A stretch of 51,485 bases of DNA from Acidovorax sp. (GTDB taxonomy: Bacteria; Pseudomonadota; Gammaproteobacteria; Burkholderiales; Burkholderiaceae_C): positions 1 through 51,485 of the forward strand of contig SDXZ01000048.1 of assembly GCA_004210805.1 (NCBI GenBank). Direction: 5' to 3'. Below the pieces are notes generated by a model. It was not told the DNA's origin and searched no databases. It worked only from the letters and a program-made list of their open reading frames with translations. Shown in pieces: positions 9,814-19,104 of the stretch; within the stretch, counting starts at the first letter, position 1, and each line of letters starts with the position of its first letter. Both the position numbers and the translations under genes were made by a program.

Positions 9814-10707
9814 TTAGAACGGCACGCTGATCCGTGCCGTCGCGCTGGTATATCGATACGAACCAGTGCGACCGGAGAAGAGCGGCGCCGCATTGCTGGC
9901 TTCGACCCCGACAAACCACTGGACCTCACTCCGTCGCCGGGATGCGATGCCAAAACTTCCCCGCCATATGGGTTCGGATGCGCCGTCAATGCGCTGCTGA
10001 CCCGCGTCAATGCTGGCGCTTAGAACGACAGTCTCAGCGAGCTCAAACCGTGACGACAGCCCCAGTGATGCCTCGTGCAACCGCTCGGGAGAGAAATATT
10101 CGGACCGGTAAGGATTGGTGTTGTGGTAACTCCGGGTCCTCACGTAGGCATTGAGCCCATAGCGCTCGTCCAACGAAAAGTTCCAGCGAGTGCGCAGAAT
10201 CGGACGGTTGTTGTCGTTCGAAAAAAGTGCTGTGCCCGCAGCCACCCCCACGTTAAAACGTTTCGTGAAGGCATGGTCGAGTACCAGGGCCACTGCTGTG
10301 AAGTCGGTTGCGGTTTCGATGCCGCGGATGGAATTCACCAAGTCGCGTTCCACGCTCAGCCCCACGGCTGTGGAAGGGGTCAGCTGTTCCATGTAGTCCA
10401 GCCCGCCGATCACATGGTCCGCGCCCGCGACGCGCGCGGTACCCAGGCTGGCGTCGATGGTGCGTTCCTTGTTGACCTGCTTGTACGTTCCGGCGGCCAG
10501 GGTGCCGTTGGCCGCCCAACCGGGCGCCGTGTAGCGAAGAAATCCCGCGCGCACGCCCCAACCGGCGGCATTGGCATACCCCAGTGTCTGCTTGCTCTCG
10601 TTGAAACCGTCCGAATCATGGCTGGCGAAGAACGTGCCCGAAATCGACTGCGCCTGCGCGCTGCAGGCAACGAGCATTGCCAACCCAACGATGTACCGCC
10701 CCATCAT
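9814..10707 (-). CDS. outer-membrane beta-barrel protein, YaiO-like
   Basis: The 297-residue exported protein has a signal peptide (GLAMLVACSAQAQS, cleavage after AQA), then alternating amphipathic strands rich in Tyr, Trp and Arg, and a terminal ARISVPF typical of outer-membrane barrels. The ATG at 10707 overlaps the glycosyltransferase stop (ATGA), so the two are translationally coupled. E. coli YaiO is an outer-membrane barrel encoded near the family-2 glycosyltransferase YaiP; this pair resembles that arrangement, although I assign the family from architecture rather than from a diagnostic motif. It may help export or surface display of the polysaccharide made by its partner. Confidence 0.7.
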   Translation of the reverse strand: MMGRYIVGLAMLVACSAQAQSISGTFFASHDSDGFNESKQTLGYANAAGWGVRAGFLRYTAPGWAANGTLAAGTYKQVNKERTIDASLGTARVAGADHVIGGLDYMEQLTPSTAVGLSVERDLVNSIRGIETATDFTAVALVLDHAFTKRFNVGVAAGTALFSNDNNRPILRTRWNFSLDERYGLNAYVRTRSYHNTNPYRSEYFSPERLHEASLGLSSRFELAETVVLSASIDAGQQRIDGASEPIWRGSFGIASRRRSEVQWFVGVEASNAAPLFSGRTGSYRYTSATARISVPF

Positions 10708-12116
10708 TTCGTACCCCAATTCTTGGATCGGCTGACCAATTCCTTGATGTATCCCAGCACACATGCCGGCTGCAACACCACGCTGTAGAAGAGCGCATAA
10801 AAGATAAAGCCCAGGACGTTGCGGCGAACCTTGAGCCCCTGCTCAGTGAACATCTTTGCCTGCACGGTGAACATCAGGTAGTTAACGATCATAGCCAGGG
10901 GCAGCACCAGCAACGTCATCGGGCCGGCAATCCAGAACACGCCAAACAACGCCAGTACAAGGCCCGGAACGAAAGCAAACGTGTAGACCAGGTCCATATA
11001 GGGGAACATGAGGTTCCACCAGATGAACAGCGTGGTCATGCGCGGCTTGAACAACAGCCGCCAATGGGACTTGAACGCTTCAATGAGACCGCGCGACCAG
11101 CGCTGGCGTTGGCGGATGAACTGCAGCCAGGTGTCGGGAGCGTTGGTGAACAGGCAGGCATTCTCGGCAAAACCGACGCGGTGGCCGCGCTCAAGGATCG
11201 CCCAGGTCAATACGATGTCCTCGCCCACCGTATGCGCCCAGCCACCCAGGTCACGCAACAGGGCCGTGTCGTAGATCGAGAAGGCACCTTGCGCCACCAG
11301 CGTGCCTTGGTACAGGCTTTGCAGCCGCTTGATGGCTGCGATGCCGTGAAAATAATCCCATTCCTGGATGGCTGTGACCATGTTCTTGCGGGAGTTGCGC
11401 ACTAGCACGGCACCCGCCACCGCCCGCGTGGTTGGCGGGTCGCTCATATAGCGCCGCACCAGGTTGTGCAGTGCGCTGTGGTGCAGATACGAATCTCCGT
11501 CCACCGTAATGGTCAGTCGATGGCGTACGAGCGCCAGCCCGGCATTGAGGGCATTGGCTTTTCCTCCGTTGCGCTCCAGATTCAGTACCTGCAGCCATGG
11601 ATAGTTCAGCCCCGCCAGTTTCTCTGCGGTGGAGTCCTTTGACCCGTCGTTGATCACGATGACCTGCAGCGGCCCCTCGTAATGCTGGCGAGCAATGCTC
11701 TCGATGGTGGAGGCAATGCTTTCTTCTTCGTTGTAGGCGGCCACCAGAATGGAAATTCCGGGTAGGCGTTCACTCGATTGCCTGGCTCGGGGGCGCCGGT
11801 CAAGCAGCAGGCTGACGACTAAAAAGGCATTCATGAAACCTGGCACGACGGCTATGCCGTAGATCACCGGGTACGCAGCCCAAGGACTGATAACGCGCGA
11901 TAGGTCTGTCACCCAGGCATCTGCGGCGTAAATCGAGAAGCCCATCCAGACCAGTCCGACAAGCAACGCGAAAGTGAACTTCAAGTGCACCGGGATGTAC
12001 AGGTGCGTTCTGTACGTGGGCGCCGGGGGATGAGGTGATTTGGCAGCAGTTTGTACCTGTGGCTGCGTCTGGCGTTGCCCTGATGAGAGCGGGGCGGTTT
12101 GTAGTGGATGCGTCAA
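10704..12116 (-). CDS. membrane family-2 processive glycosyltransferase
   Basis: This PgaC/BcsA-like beta-glycosyltransferase is predicted to polymerise a sugar nucleotide at the inner membrane. Two N-terminal helices (about 47-66 and 85-105) precede the GT2 domain (about 118-340) with SILVAAYNE, INDGS, the metal-binding D206-G-D208, GED at 298-300 and QRQRW at 336-340; more helices follow (about 360-460). The D, DxD, ED and QxxRW set marks a processive synthase. The N-terminal start is uncertain: the longest frame begins with TTG at 12116 and has no clear ribosome site, and no upstream ATG exists before a stop. It is followed by the overlapping barrel gene. Confidence 0.88.
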   Translation of the reverse strand: MTHPLQTAPLSSGQRQTQPQVQTAAKSPHPPAPTYRTHLYIPVHLKFTFALLVGLVWMGFSIYAADAWVTDLSRVISPWAAYPVIYGIAVVPGFMNAFLVVSLLLDRRPRARQSSERLPGISILVAAYNEEESIASTIESIARQHYEGPLQVIVINDGSKDSTAEKLAGLNYPWLQVLNLERNGGKANALNAGLALVRHRLTITVDGDSYLHHSALHNLVRRYMSDPPTTRAVAGAVLVRNSRKNMVTAIQEWDYFHGIAAIKRLQSLYQGTLVAQGAFSIYDTALLRDLGGWAHTVGEDIVLTWAILERGHRVGFAENACLFTNAPDTWLQFIRQRQRWSRGLIEAFKSHWRLLFKPRMTTLFIWWNLMFPYMDLVYTFAFVPGLVLALFGVFWIAGPMTLLVLPLAMIVNYLMFTVQAKMFTEQGLKVRRNVLGFIFYALFYSVVLQPACVLGYIKELVSRSKNWGTK

Positions 12117-12419
12117 AAGAACACTTAGTGGTGGCCGAGTCCCAATCGAATACGACCTAATCTAATAACCCGATTCAGTCATCGATTGTAAAAATTTGAA
12201 ACATTGGTGTTTGAATTTTCCGTTCGATGAAGGGTGAAGTCAACCGATCTTTCCGTCTGCGCCATTTTTACTTTCGCATAGCGGATTGATTTCCCTTTGT
12301 GCTCTTTCCGGCCCTCGCGCATGATGGCGTGCAGCTGCCTGACGGCGCCCGCACTGCCCTCACCGGCGGGCGCGGCATTCACGTCACGGTTTCCCAGTGT
12401 TCCATGCGTGCAAAAAACC
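12117..12419. promoter_or_regulatory. AT-richer divergent intergenic region
   Basis: About 300 bp separate the glycosyltransferase start from the divergent histidine-kinase remnant. The section 12155-12240 is clearly more AT-rich than its surroundings and probably carries one or both promoters. No specific operator or -35/-10 pair could be assigned. Confidence 0.4.
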
Positions 12420-13849
12420 ATGAACCTTGAAGCGACCCCTGCAGAGCGACCTGTTTTCCTGGCAATGGCCACCGCCACCGCCCAGCATCGCCGCTGGGCG
12501 TGGGGGGCGGTGCTGGTGTCCGCGCTGCTGTGGTGGTGGTCGAGGGCGGGTGGCTGGGCGCGGGGCCGCAGAGCACGGCGTGGCTGTACATGTTCTGGCA
12601 CGCGGGGTTTCCGGCGGCGGTGATCGTCTATGCGCTGCTCAAGCCGGCGGCTGCCGTGCGCGATGGGGATACCGCTGGCGCCGCAGCCCCGCCACGGCGG
12701 TTTGTACTTTCCACGCTGGGCAGCGTGGTCGCGGTGCTGGCGGCGGTGGCTGCGCTCACCGCCCTGGCAACCCTGGGCCAGTCGCTGCTGCCGCCCATCA
12801 TGCAAAGCAGCCGGTACACGCCGGCGATGCTGACGGTGGTGTCTACCGTGTGGTGCGTGAGCATGGTGGCGCTGGTGTTGCTGCTGCGGCGCAGGCCGGC
12901 CTCGGTGCTCGACTTGCTGCTCATGGTCACCATGTGCGCATGGCTGTTCGACATCGCGCTGTCGGCCGTGCTCAACGCCGGCCGGTTCGACCTGGGCTTT
13001 TACGCCGGGCGGCTCTACGGCTTGATGGCCTCCACGGTGCTGTTGTCCGTGCTGCTGGTTGAAAACACCATGCTGTACGCGCGGCTTGCCGCGGCCTACC
13101 AGGAGGAGCGTGACAAGCGCCAGCAGATCCAGGCGCAGGCGGTCCAGCTGGCAGACAAGAACCGGGAGCTGGACGCGTTCTCGTACTCGATCTCGCACGA
13201 TCTGCAGGCGCCAGTGCGGGCGATTCAGGGGTTCACCGGCATGCTGCTCGAAAGGCCTGAAAGCCAGGGCGACCCGGAGACGCTGCGCATGCTCACCGTG
13301 ATTGGCGACAGCGCGCAACAGATGGGGCAGCTGATCCGCGACCTGCTTGCTTTTTCGCGCCAGGGGCGGCAGGCGCTGCATCTGAGCCCGGTCAACATGA
13401 ATGCCCTGGTGGAGCAGGTGATCGCAGACCTGCGGCAAGCGGAGCCGGGGCGTGCCGCAGAATTTTCGGTGATGCCCTTGCCGGGAGCCTGGGGGGACCG
13501 CGCGCTGCTGCGGCAGGTGTGGGTGAACCTGGTCTCCAATGCCGTCAAGTACAGCGGCCCAGAGGCTGCCCGCATTCAGATTGCCGGGAGCTTGCAGGGC
13601 GGCGAGTGTGTCTATCAGGTGGTCGACCATGGCATGGGGTTTGACGCCGCCCACGCGCACCGGTTGTTCGAGTTGTTCCAACGGCTGCACACCGGCGCGG
13701 AGCTTCCGGGCTCCGGCGTCGGGCTCGCCCTGGTCGAGCGCATCGTGGTGCGCCACGGTGGCCGCGTGTGGGCGCAGGGCGAGGTGGGCCGCGGGGCGAC
13801 GTTCAGTTTTTCATTGCCGGCCCCGGCCGACGCCATCGCAGCCCCCTAG
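12420..13849 (+). pseudogene. MASE4-type sensor histidine kinase, internal deletion and frameshift
   Basis: The transmitter is intact: coiled coil near 195-225, H-box FSYSISHDLQAP (H233 counted from the downstream frame start at 12500), N-box NLVSNAVKYS, and DHGMGFD and GSGVGLAL of the ATPase lid. The sensor part carries GAGPQSTAWLYMFWHAGF and several helices typical of MASE4. A start at 12420 (MNLEATPAE...) encodes the beginning of such a protein in a different frame, which ends at 12623. The two frames meet near 12520-12545, and roughly 70-80 residues that normally lie between them seem absent. A shortened 449-residue kinase could start at GTG 12500, but it would lack the first MASE4 helices. 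Confidence 0.7.
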
Positions 13850-13867
13850 GAGCCTGCGCGGCAGAAA

Positions 13868-13934
13868 ATGAATAAAAATAGGCTCTAGCGCTTATTCTTA
13901 TTGAATTTGTAGCTATAAAAATAGTAGCAAATGC
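13868..13934 (-). repeat. dispersed ~65-bp repeat, copy 1
   Basis: Read on the minus strand it shows TTGCTACTATTTTTATAGCT followed by an AGCGCTAGAGCC arm, matching copies at 26071, 30112, 35468, 37784 and 40079. It lies in the convergent gap between two kinase genes, next to an imperfect GGCCAAGG-rich stretch (about 14000-14025). Confidence 0.75.
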
Positions 13935-14047
13935 AGTGGAAGGCCCCTCGACCTGCGAATGCGCCCTTGTCGGTGGCGGCGCGGTGCCTCTACCGGTTCC
14001 AGGGCCAAGGGCAAGGCCAAGGCCTATACCGGTCCCGGCCGATCCCC

Positions 14048-16354
14048 TCAGGACTGTTGCGGCAGCACCAGCCTGAACTCCGCTCCCTGCCCCACGTCGC
14101 TGTCCACCTCCAGCGTCCCGCCATGGCGCTGCACCACCGTGTGGACCAGCGCCAGCCCCAACCCCACGCCGCCAATGGCGGGGTGGCTGCGGTCGTGCAG
14201 CCGCTGGAAGGGCGCGAACAGCCGCCCCTGCAGCTCCGGTGCGATGCCCGGGCCCTGGTCGCGCACTGACACGACCCACTGGCTGCCCCGCTCTGCAATG
14301 GCGCAGTGCACGTGGCCACCGGCCGGGCTGAACTTGATCGCGTTGTGGAGCACGTTGGCCAGCGCGCGGCACAGCAGCGCTCGGTCGCCCAGCGTGGGCG
14401 CGGTGTCCGGCGCGGCGGTGATGGCTACGTCCACATTGCCTTCGCGCGCCAGAGCCCAGGCGTCGTCCACGGTTTCGGCCAGTGCCGCCACCAGATCCAA
14501 CGGCGCCATGCGGTATTCCTGCGTTTCGGCGCTGGCCAGCTTCACGAAGTTCTCGGCCATGCCCAGCGACGCGCGCGCATAGCGTTCGATGCGCTGCATC
14601 AGCTCGTCGCCCGGCAGGCGGCCGGGGTAGGCGCGCTCCATCTCCAGCAGGGTGAGGATGGAGGCGTTGGGCGCGCGGATGTCGTGCGAGATGAAGTTCA
14701 TGGCCTCGTCGCGTTGCAGCTGCGCGCGGCGCATGTCCGTCAAATCCACCAGCGTCAGCAGCCATCCGGCCTTGGCCAGGTCGGTAAACGGCCGCCATTG
14801 CACGAGCAGGCTGCGGCCCTGGGCATCCCGGCCTTCGCTCTGCTCGGGCATCGCCCGGCTGTGGAGCTTGTCGTGCGTGATCAGCGGCTGGCCCGTGCCG
14901 GGCTGCACCAGGTCGGCTAGCAGCTCAACTACCGACAAGCCCTGCAGCGGCGCCAGGGGGTCGCCGCCCACATGCCGGCGCGCCGCCATGTTGCTCAGCA
15001 GGATGCGCCCGCCGGTGTCGCACACGATCGTGGGGGAGGGCAGTTGCTGCAGGCTTTCGCTCACGAAATGGTGCAGGTCGCGCAGCTGGCGTGACGCGCG
15101 TTCCACCGCGTTGATGCGCTTTTCCAGAAAGTCGCCCGAATCGCTGGAGCCGCCCGGCAGCCGCAGCGACAGCCCCTCGCGCTGCAGGCGCTCCATTTCC
15201 AGCCGCAGGAAGTGCGCAGCCGCGCTCAGGCGCCGCCAGCTCCACAGCGGGTAGGCCAGCACCAGGCCGGTTAGCGCCGCCGCCGGCGCAAATTGCAGGC
15301 CCAGCCACCAGGGCAGCGCCACGCTCAACAGCAGCGTCAGCACCCCCAGCGCGGCGCTGGTGACCAGCGCCACAAAGGGGCCGGCCAGCAACAGAGCAAG
15401 CAACGCACCAGCCACAGGCGCCAGGTTGAACAAGGTATTGAGCACCGGAGCCGCGGGCAGGATGCGCACGCCCGACAGGCGCCCGTCGAGCACCTGGGCC
15501 ACCACCTCCACCCCCGGCATCAGGCGCGACTGGTGGCTCACGGGCGTGGCAAACAGGTCGCCCAGGCCCGAGGCCGCAGCCCCCACCAACACGTACTTTC
15601 CTCGGAATGCATCAGCGGGCACCTGGCCACGCAACACGTCGATGTACGAATAGGTGGTGAAGTGGCCCGGGCCGCCGGCGTAGGGGATCAGCGCCCGCTC
15701 TGCGCGCTGCCACCCGCCGGCTTGCGCAGGGTGGGCCGGCGCCGTTGCGCAGTGGGGCAGGGCGGGTTCGGCCACGCACTGCAACGCCATGCTGAAGTGC
15801 GGCCAGGGCGCCGCGGCGGGCCCCTCTTGCAGGTACAGGCTGCGCACCACGCCGTCGTTGTCCGGCACCACGTGCACATGGCCCAGGCGGGCGGCCGCGT
15901 CGGCAAACGCGGGTGAGGGCAGGTCGGCCATGTCGGCGGCCGGGCCGTGGCCGCGCCGCAGCACGGGCAGCACCACGCGGGCGCTGCGGCGCATGGCATC
16001 GGCCAGCAGGACGTCGTCCTCGGGGTAGTCCAGGTCGTCTTCGTTGAACAACACGTCCATGCCGATGGCGCGCGGCTGCTGGGCCGACAGGCGCGTGATG
16101 AGCTCGGAATGCAGCGCGCGGCGCCACGGCCATCGACCGATGGCGGCAATGCTGGGATCGTCGATGGCCACGATCACGATGTCCGGGTGCGCGGGGCGCG
16201 AGACCAGGCGCAGGCCCGCGTCCTGCACCAGGTGATTGACCCGGCCCAGGTTGGCGGGTGGGCTCAGCCACGCCACCAGCGCCAGCAGGGCGATGGCCAG
16301 AACGGCCCACTCCAGGCGCCGCTGCTGGCCGCGCGTGCGTGCAATGCTCCACAT
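14048..16354 (-). CDS. CHASE2 sensor histidine kinase
   Basis: The 768-residue inner-membrane kinase has an N-terminal helix (about 14-31), an extracytoplasmic CHASE2 domain (about 32-300, with IVIVAIDDPSIAAIG and the closing YVLVGAAASGLGDLFATP), three helices (about 308-372), a coiled/PAS-like region (380-545), HisKA with H557 in NFISHDIRAP, and HATPase_c with N671, DQGPGI and GGVGLGLAL. It is the last gene of a run with an OmpR regulator and a LysM/FecR protein, 68 bp after the latter, so its partner regulator is probably the one at 18236-18934. The CHASE2 ligand is unknown; the adjacent exported FecR protein is a candidate partner by context. Confidence 0.92.
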   Translation of the reverse strand: MWSIARTRGQQRRLEWAVLAIALLALVAWLSPPANLGRVNHLVQDAGLRLVSRPAHPDIVIVAIDDPSIAAIGRWPWRRALHSELITRLSAQQPRAIGMDVLFNEDDLDYPEDDVLLADAMRRSARVVLPVLRRGHGPAADMADLPSPAFADAAARLGHVHVVPDNDGVVRSLYLQEGPAAAPWPHFSMALQCVAEPALPHCATAPAHPAQAGGWQRAERALIPYAGGPGHFTTYSYIDVLRGQVPADAFRGKYVLVGAAASGLGDLFATPVSHQSRLMPGVEVVAQVLDGRLSGVRILPAAPVLNTLFNLAPVAGALLALLLAGPFVALVTSAALGVLTLLLSVALPWWLGLQFAPAAALTGLVLAYPLWSWRRLSAAAHFLRLEMERLQREGLSLRLPGGSSDSGDFLEKRINAVERASRQLRDLHHFVSESLQQLPSPTIVCDTGGRILLSNMAARRHVGGDPLAPLQGLSVVELLADLVQPGTGQPLITHDKLHSRAMPEQSEGRDAQGRSLLVQWRPFTDLAKAGWLLTLVDLTDMRRAQLQRDEAMNFISHDIRAPNASILTLLEMERAYPGRLPGDELMQRIERYARASLGMAENFVKLASAETQEYRMAPLDLVAALAETVDDAWALAREGNVDVAITAAPDTAPTLGDRALLCRALANVLHNAIKFSPAGGHVHCAIAERGSQWVVSVRDQGPGIAPELQGRLFAPFQRLHDRSHPAIGGVGLGLALVHTVVQRHGGTLEVDSDVGQGAEFRLVLPQQS

Positions 16355-16422
16355 GGCTCAGTCGTCCTGCAGGGCAAGGGACTGATGAGGCCGCTGTGGC
16401 CGGGGGGGCAATCCGCGCCGGC

Positions 16423-18133
16423 TCAAGGGCGTCCCACCGGCTGGCCGGTGGACGTGGACACGGGCAAGCCCGCACCGGTGCGAAGGCCCGTCCCCACGCG
16501 AATCTGCCGCGGGGGCGAGAAGTCGCTCTGCAGGCCCGTGGGGTCCAGCACCTGGATGCGCACCAGGTACTCGCCCGCAGCCAGGTGGCTTGCAGTCCAC
16601 TCGGCCGCATCGAGCACGGTGTCTTGCACTGGCTGGTCAAAAGCAGGGTCAGCAGCCGCGGCCAGCTGCAGGCGGAATCGTTGGCCGGCCTGGGAGGGCC
16701 AATGCAGGCGCACGGTCGGTTCGCCGTCCTGCGCTTGCAGCGATTGCAAGGACAGGGCGGCGGGGCGGTCGGCCACCATGAAGGGCTGCGGTGGCGCAAA
16801 CGGCCCCTGGTCTGCCTGGCCGCCGGGCAGCTCCAGCACGCTGGCCGCGCGCCAGAAGTAGTTGCCGGCCGGCAGCGCAGTCAGCGGCAGGCGGCATTCG
16901 GTCAGCCGCTGCGCGTCCACCACGGGCTGGTTGAACTGCGCATTGCTGGCGACCTGGACGCGGTACCAGCGCACGCCGGGTACCTGTGTGCACTGCAGCT
17001 CGCCCGTGCTGGTGCCCACCACGGCGCCGGGCGCGGGCAGCTGGTACAGCGGCGCCACCGGGCGGGTCTTGACGGTGAACGGCAACACGGCGGGCCGGCC
17101 CGGGATGCCGGCGTCGTCCACCCCGCGCACCGACAGGTAGTAGCGGCCGTCGTCCAGCGCCCGCCAGCGCAGATGCCCATCGGCAAATCGCCCATGGCGC
17201 AGCACCTGCGTGAAGTCCGCGTCCTGCGCCACCTGGGCCTCGTAGCGGGCCGCCCAGCGTGTCAGGCACGGCCGAGGTGTCGGGCGCAGGCAGCAAGGCG
17301 CGGGCTGGGCCGACCGTGCCATCGGCCGCCACCGCCAGGCCCTGGCCGGGGGCCAGCAGCGCGGCGGGGTGGGGTTGCGCAGCGGTGGAAGGCTGCGGCG
17401 CGTGGGCGGAATCTGCGCGCTGCTGCACTGCGACCGAGCCGTCGAGCACCGCCGCGGTGGTCTGGCCGGCGTCGCCCATCGCCACGCTGAAGCGGGTACC
17501 GCGCACGCTGGTCACGGCCTGCGGGGTGCGCAGCTCGAACCGGCGAAACGCCTCGGCCTTGGGCGGCACCGAGGACTCCACAGCGCCGCTGCGCATCTCC
17601 AGCACCGACTGCAGGCTGCCCGCGCGGCCGCGCCGGCGCAGCTGGCGCAGCTGCAGTTCAGACTGCGCCTGCACGCGCACTACCGTGCCATCGGCCAACC
17701 GCACCGCCACGAAGGCGTCCGGCCCCACCTGCAACACCGTGCCTTCGTCCAGCCGGCCGCCCTTGAGCACGGGGCCCGCGGCCCCATTGCCCTGACCTTG
17801 TGCCGTGACTTGGCCGTGCACAAACTCCACCGTGGCCGACTCCGCTGGTTGCAGCCGCACCGGGATCCAAACCACCGAGCCCGGCTGCAACTGTCGGGGG
17901 TTGGCCACCTTGTTGCGCGCCTGCAGCAGCGGCCATTGCCGCGGTGCGTCCAGGTACGCCTTGGCGAGGCCTTCGAGCGTGTCGCCCTCCTGCACGGTGT
18001 GGGCGATCTCGTCGTTCTGCGCTGTGGCCGGGTTGGCGCTGGCGGTGGCGGTCACCAATCCCCCGAGCAAGCCGAGAGTGAGCGCGGCGGGGGCCGTGAG
18101 GGCCCAGCGGGTGCGGCCGTGGTTCGTTGACAA
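16423..18133 (-). pseudogene. exported LysM/FecR-domain protein, reading frame disrupted
   Basis: A signal sequence (about 1-34) is followed by a LysM domain (about 44-95, IAHTVQEGDTLEGLAKAYLD) for peptidoglycan binding and a FecR domain (about 105-260, including AVTSVRGTRFSVAMGD). The frame that starts at 18133 continues to 16649 but turns into Arg/Ala/Pro nonsense after about residue 285. The natural continuation (RYEAQVAQDADFTQVL, then three fibronectin-like repeats such as YFWRAASVLELPGG) is in another frame ending at 16423. The switch lies near 17250-17285. Either a real indel truncates the protein or the assembly has an error. FecR here has no cognate sigma factor; it is sandwiched between a regulator and a CHASE2 kinase. 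Confidence 0.72.
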
Positions 18134-18235
18134 GTCAAAACTCCTTCAGCCTGCGCGCGGTGGCGGGCGGGTCGCGGTATCTGCAGGGGCCACAAGTGGC
18201 GGGTTGGATAGGTGTTTCTGCCCCGGCCGAGGCCC

Positions 18236-18934
18236 TTAGCCTTTTCGCTGGGGCTCAACGGATTCGAACCGGTATCCCACGCCATACACGGCCGAGACGA
18301 TGAAGCCGTTGGCAGGCCGCAAATCCAGCAGGGTGCGCAAGCGCGAGATATGGGTGTCCAGCGAGCGCGACATCACGTCCGCCACCTGGCCCCACACGAT
18401 GTCCTTGAGGTGGTCACGTGACAGGAGCCGGCCCATGTTCTGGAACAGAAACAGGGCGAGATCGTACTCGCGGTTCTTGAGCTCCACGGGAGCGCCGTCG
18501 ATCTCGATAGACCGTGTTTCCGACAGAAAGCGGTAGCGCCCAAACTCCACCACACCCCCCGCATTGGCTGGGTAGGCGCGCCGCAGCAGGGCCGACACGC
18601 GGGCGTTGAGCTCGCCAATGCGCACAGGCTTGACCATGAAATCATCGGCGCCGCTGCCCAGGCCCTCGACGATGTCGCGCTCTTCCTGGCGGTGGGTGAC
18701 AAACAGGATCGGCAACTGCGTGCCGACGTTCTTGCGCACCCAGCGCACGACTTCCGGACCCGTGGTGTCGGGCAGGTGCCAGTCCACGATCAACAGGTCG
18801 AAGGTCTCGCGGCGCATCTCGCGCAGCAGGTCTGCGCCGTTGAGGTGGGTGTGGCAAACATGGCCCAACGCCTCGGTGGCTTGTTTGATCAGATCCAGCT
18901 GGAGCGCATCGTCGTCCAAAGCGGCTATGCGCAT
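18236..18934 (-). CDS. OmpR/PhoB-family response regulator
   Basis: The 232-residue protein has a receiver domain with D8/D9, phospho-acceptor D51 (LLIVDWHLPD), T80 and K102 (VKPV), then a winged-helix DNA-binding domain (about 128-225) with ELKNREYDLALFLFQNMGR and YGVGYRFE. It lies 102 bp upstream of the LysM/FecR gene and in the same direction as the CHASE2 kinase, so it is the likely output of that kinase. Targets could include the divergent region at 20424-20625, but no binding site is proven. Confidence 0.93.
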   Translation of the reverse strand: MRIAALDDDALQLDLIKQATEALGHVCHTHLNGADLLREMRRETFDLLIVDWHLPDTTGPEVVRWVRKNVGTQLPILFVTHRQEERDIVEGLGSGADDFMVKPVRIGELNARVSALLRRAYPANAGGVVEFGRYRFLSETRSIEIDGAPVELKNREYDLALFLFQNMGRLLSRDHLKDIVWGQVADVMSRSLDTHISRLRTLLDLRPANGFIVSAVYGVGYRFESVEPQRKG

Positions 18935-19104
18935 GGTGTCCCCTGTCGAAAATTCAATGGCGGATTATTTGCGATAACCGCGGTGCGGCCCGCGGGGCGC
19001 CCGCGCCCTCGTCAGCAAGTTGACATTTGTTCACGGAGTGTTGCGCGACGGGCACGCGCGGACGGTGGCTGGCCGCTGCAGCGGGTGTCCATCGGCCGGA
19101 ATCA
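18935..19104 (-). promoter_or_regulatory. leader of the regulator/FecR/CHASE2-kinase run
   Basis: This 170-bp gap separates the SUMF1-like gene from the response regulator. It contains a GC-rich block (18980-19010) and an imperfect dyad around GGATTATTTGCGATAACC (18961-18978). A promoter here is likely from position, but I could not define its boxes. Confidence 0.3.

Noticed and set aside
12179-13756. 525-codon minus-strand open frame
   Set aside because: It is antisense to the histidine kinase; the product is His/Gln/Arg-rich with no domain, as expected for a shadow frame in high-GC DNA.
16423-18133. FecR-type sigma-factor regulator with an ECF sigma partner
   Set aside because: No sigma-70 family gene or TonB-dependent receptor lies within the window, and the protein is exported with LysM rather than an inner-membrane anti-sigma factor.
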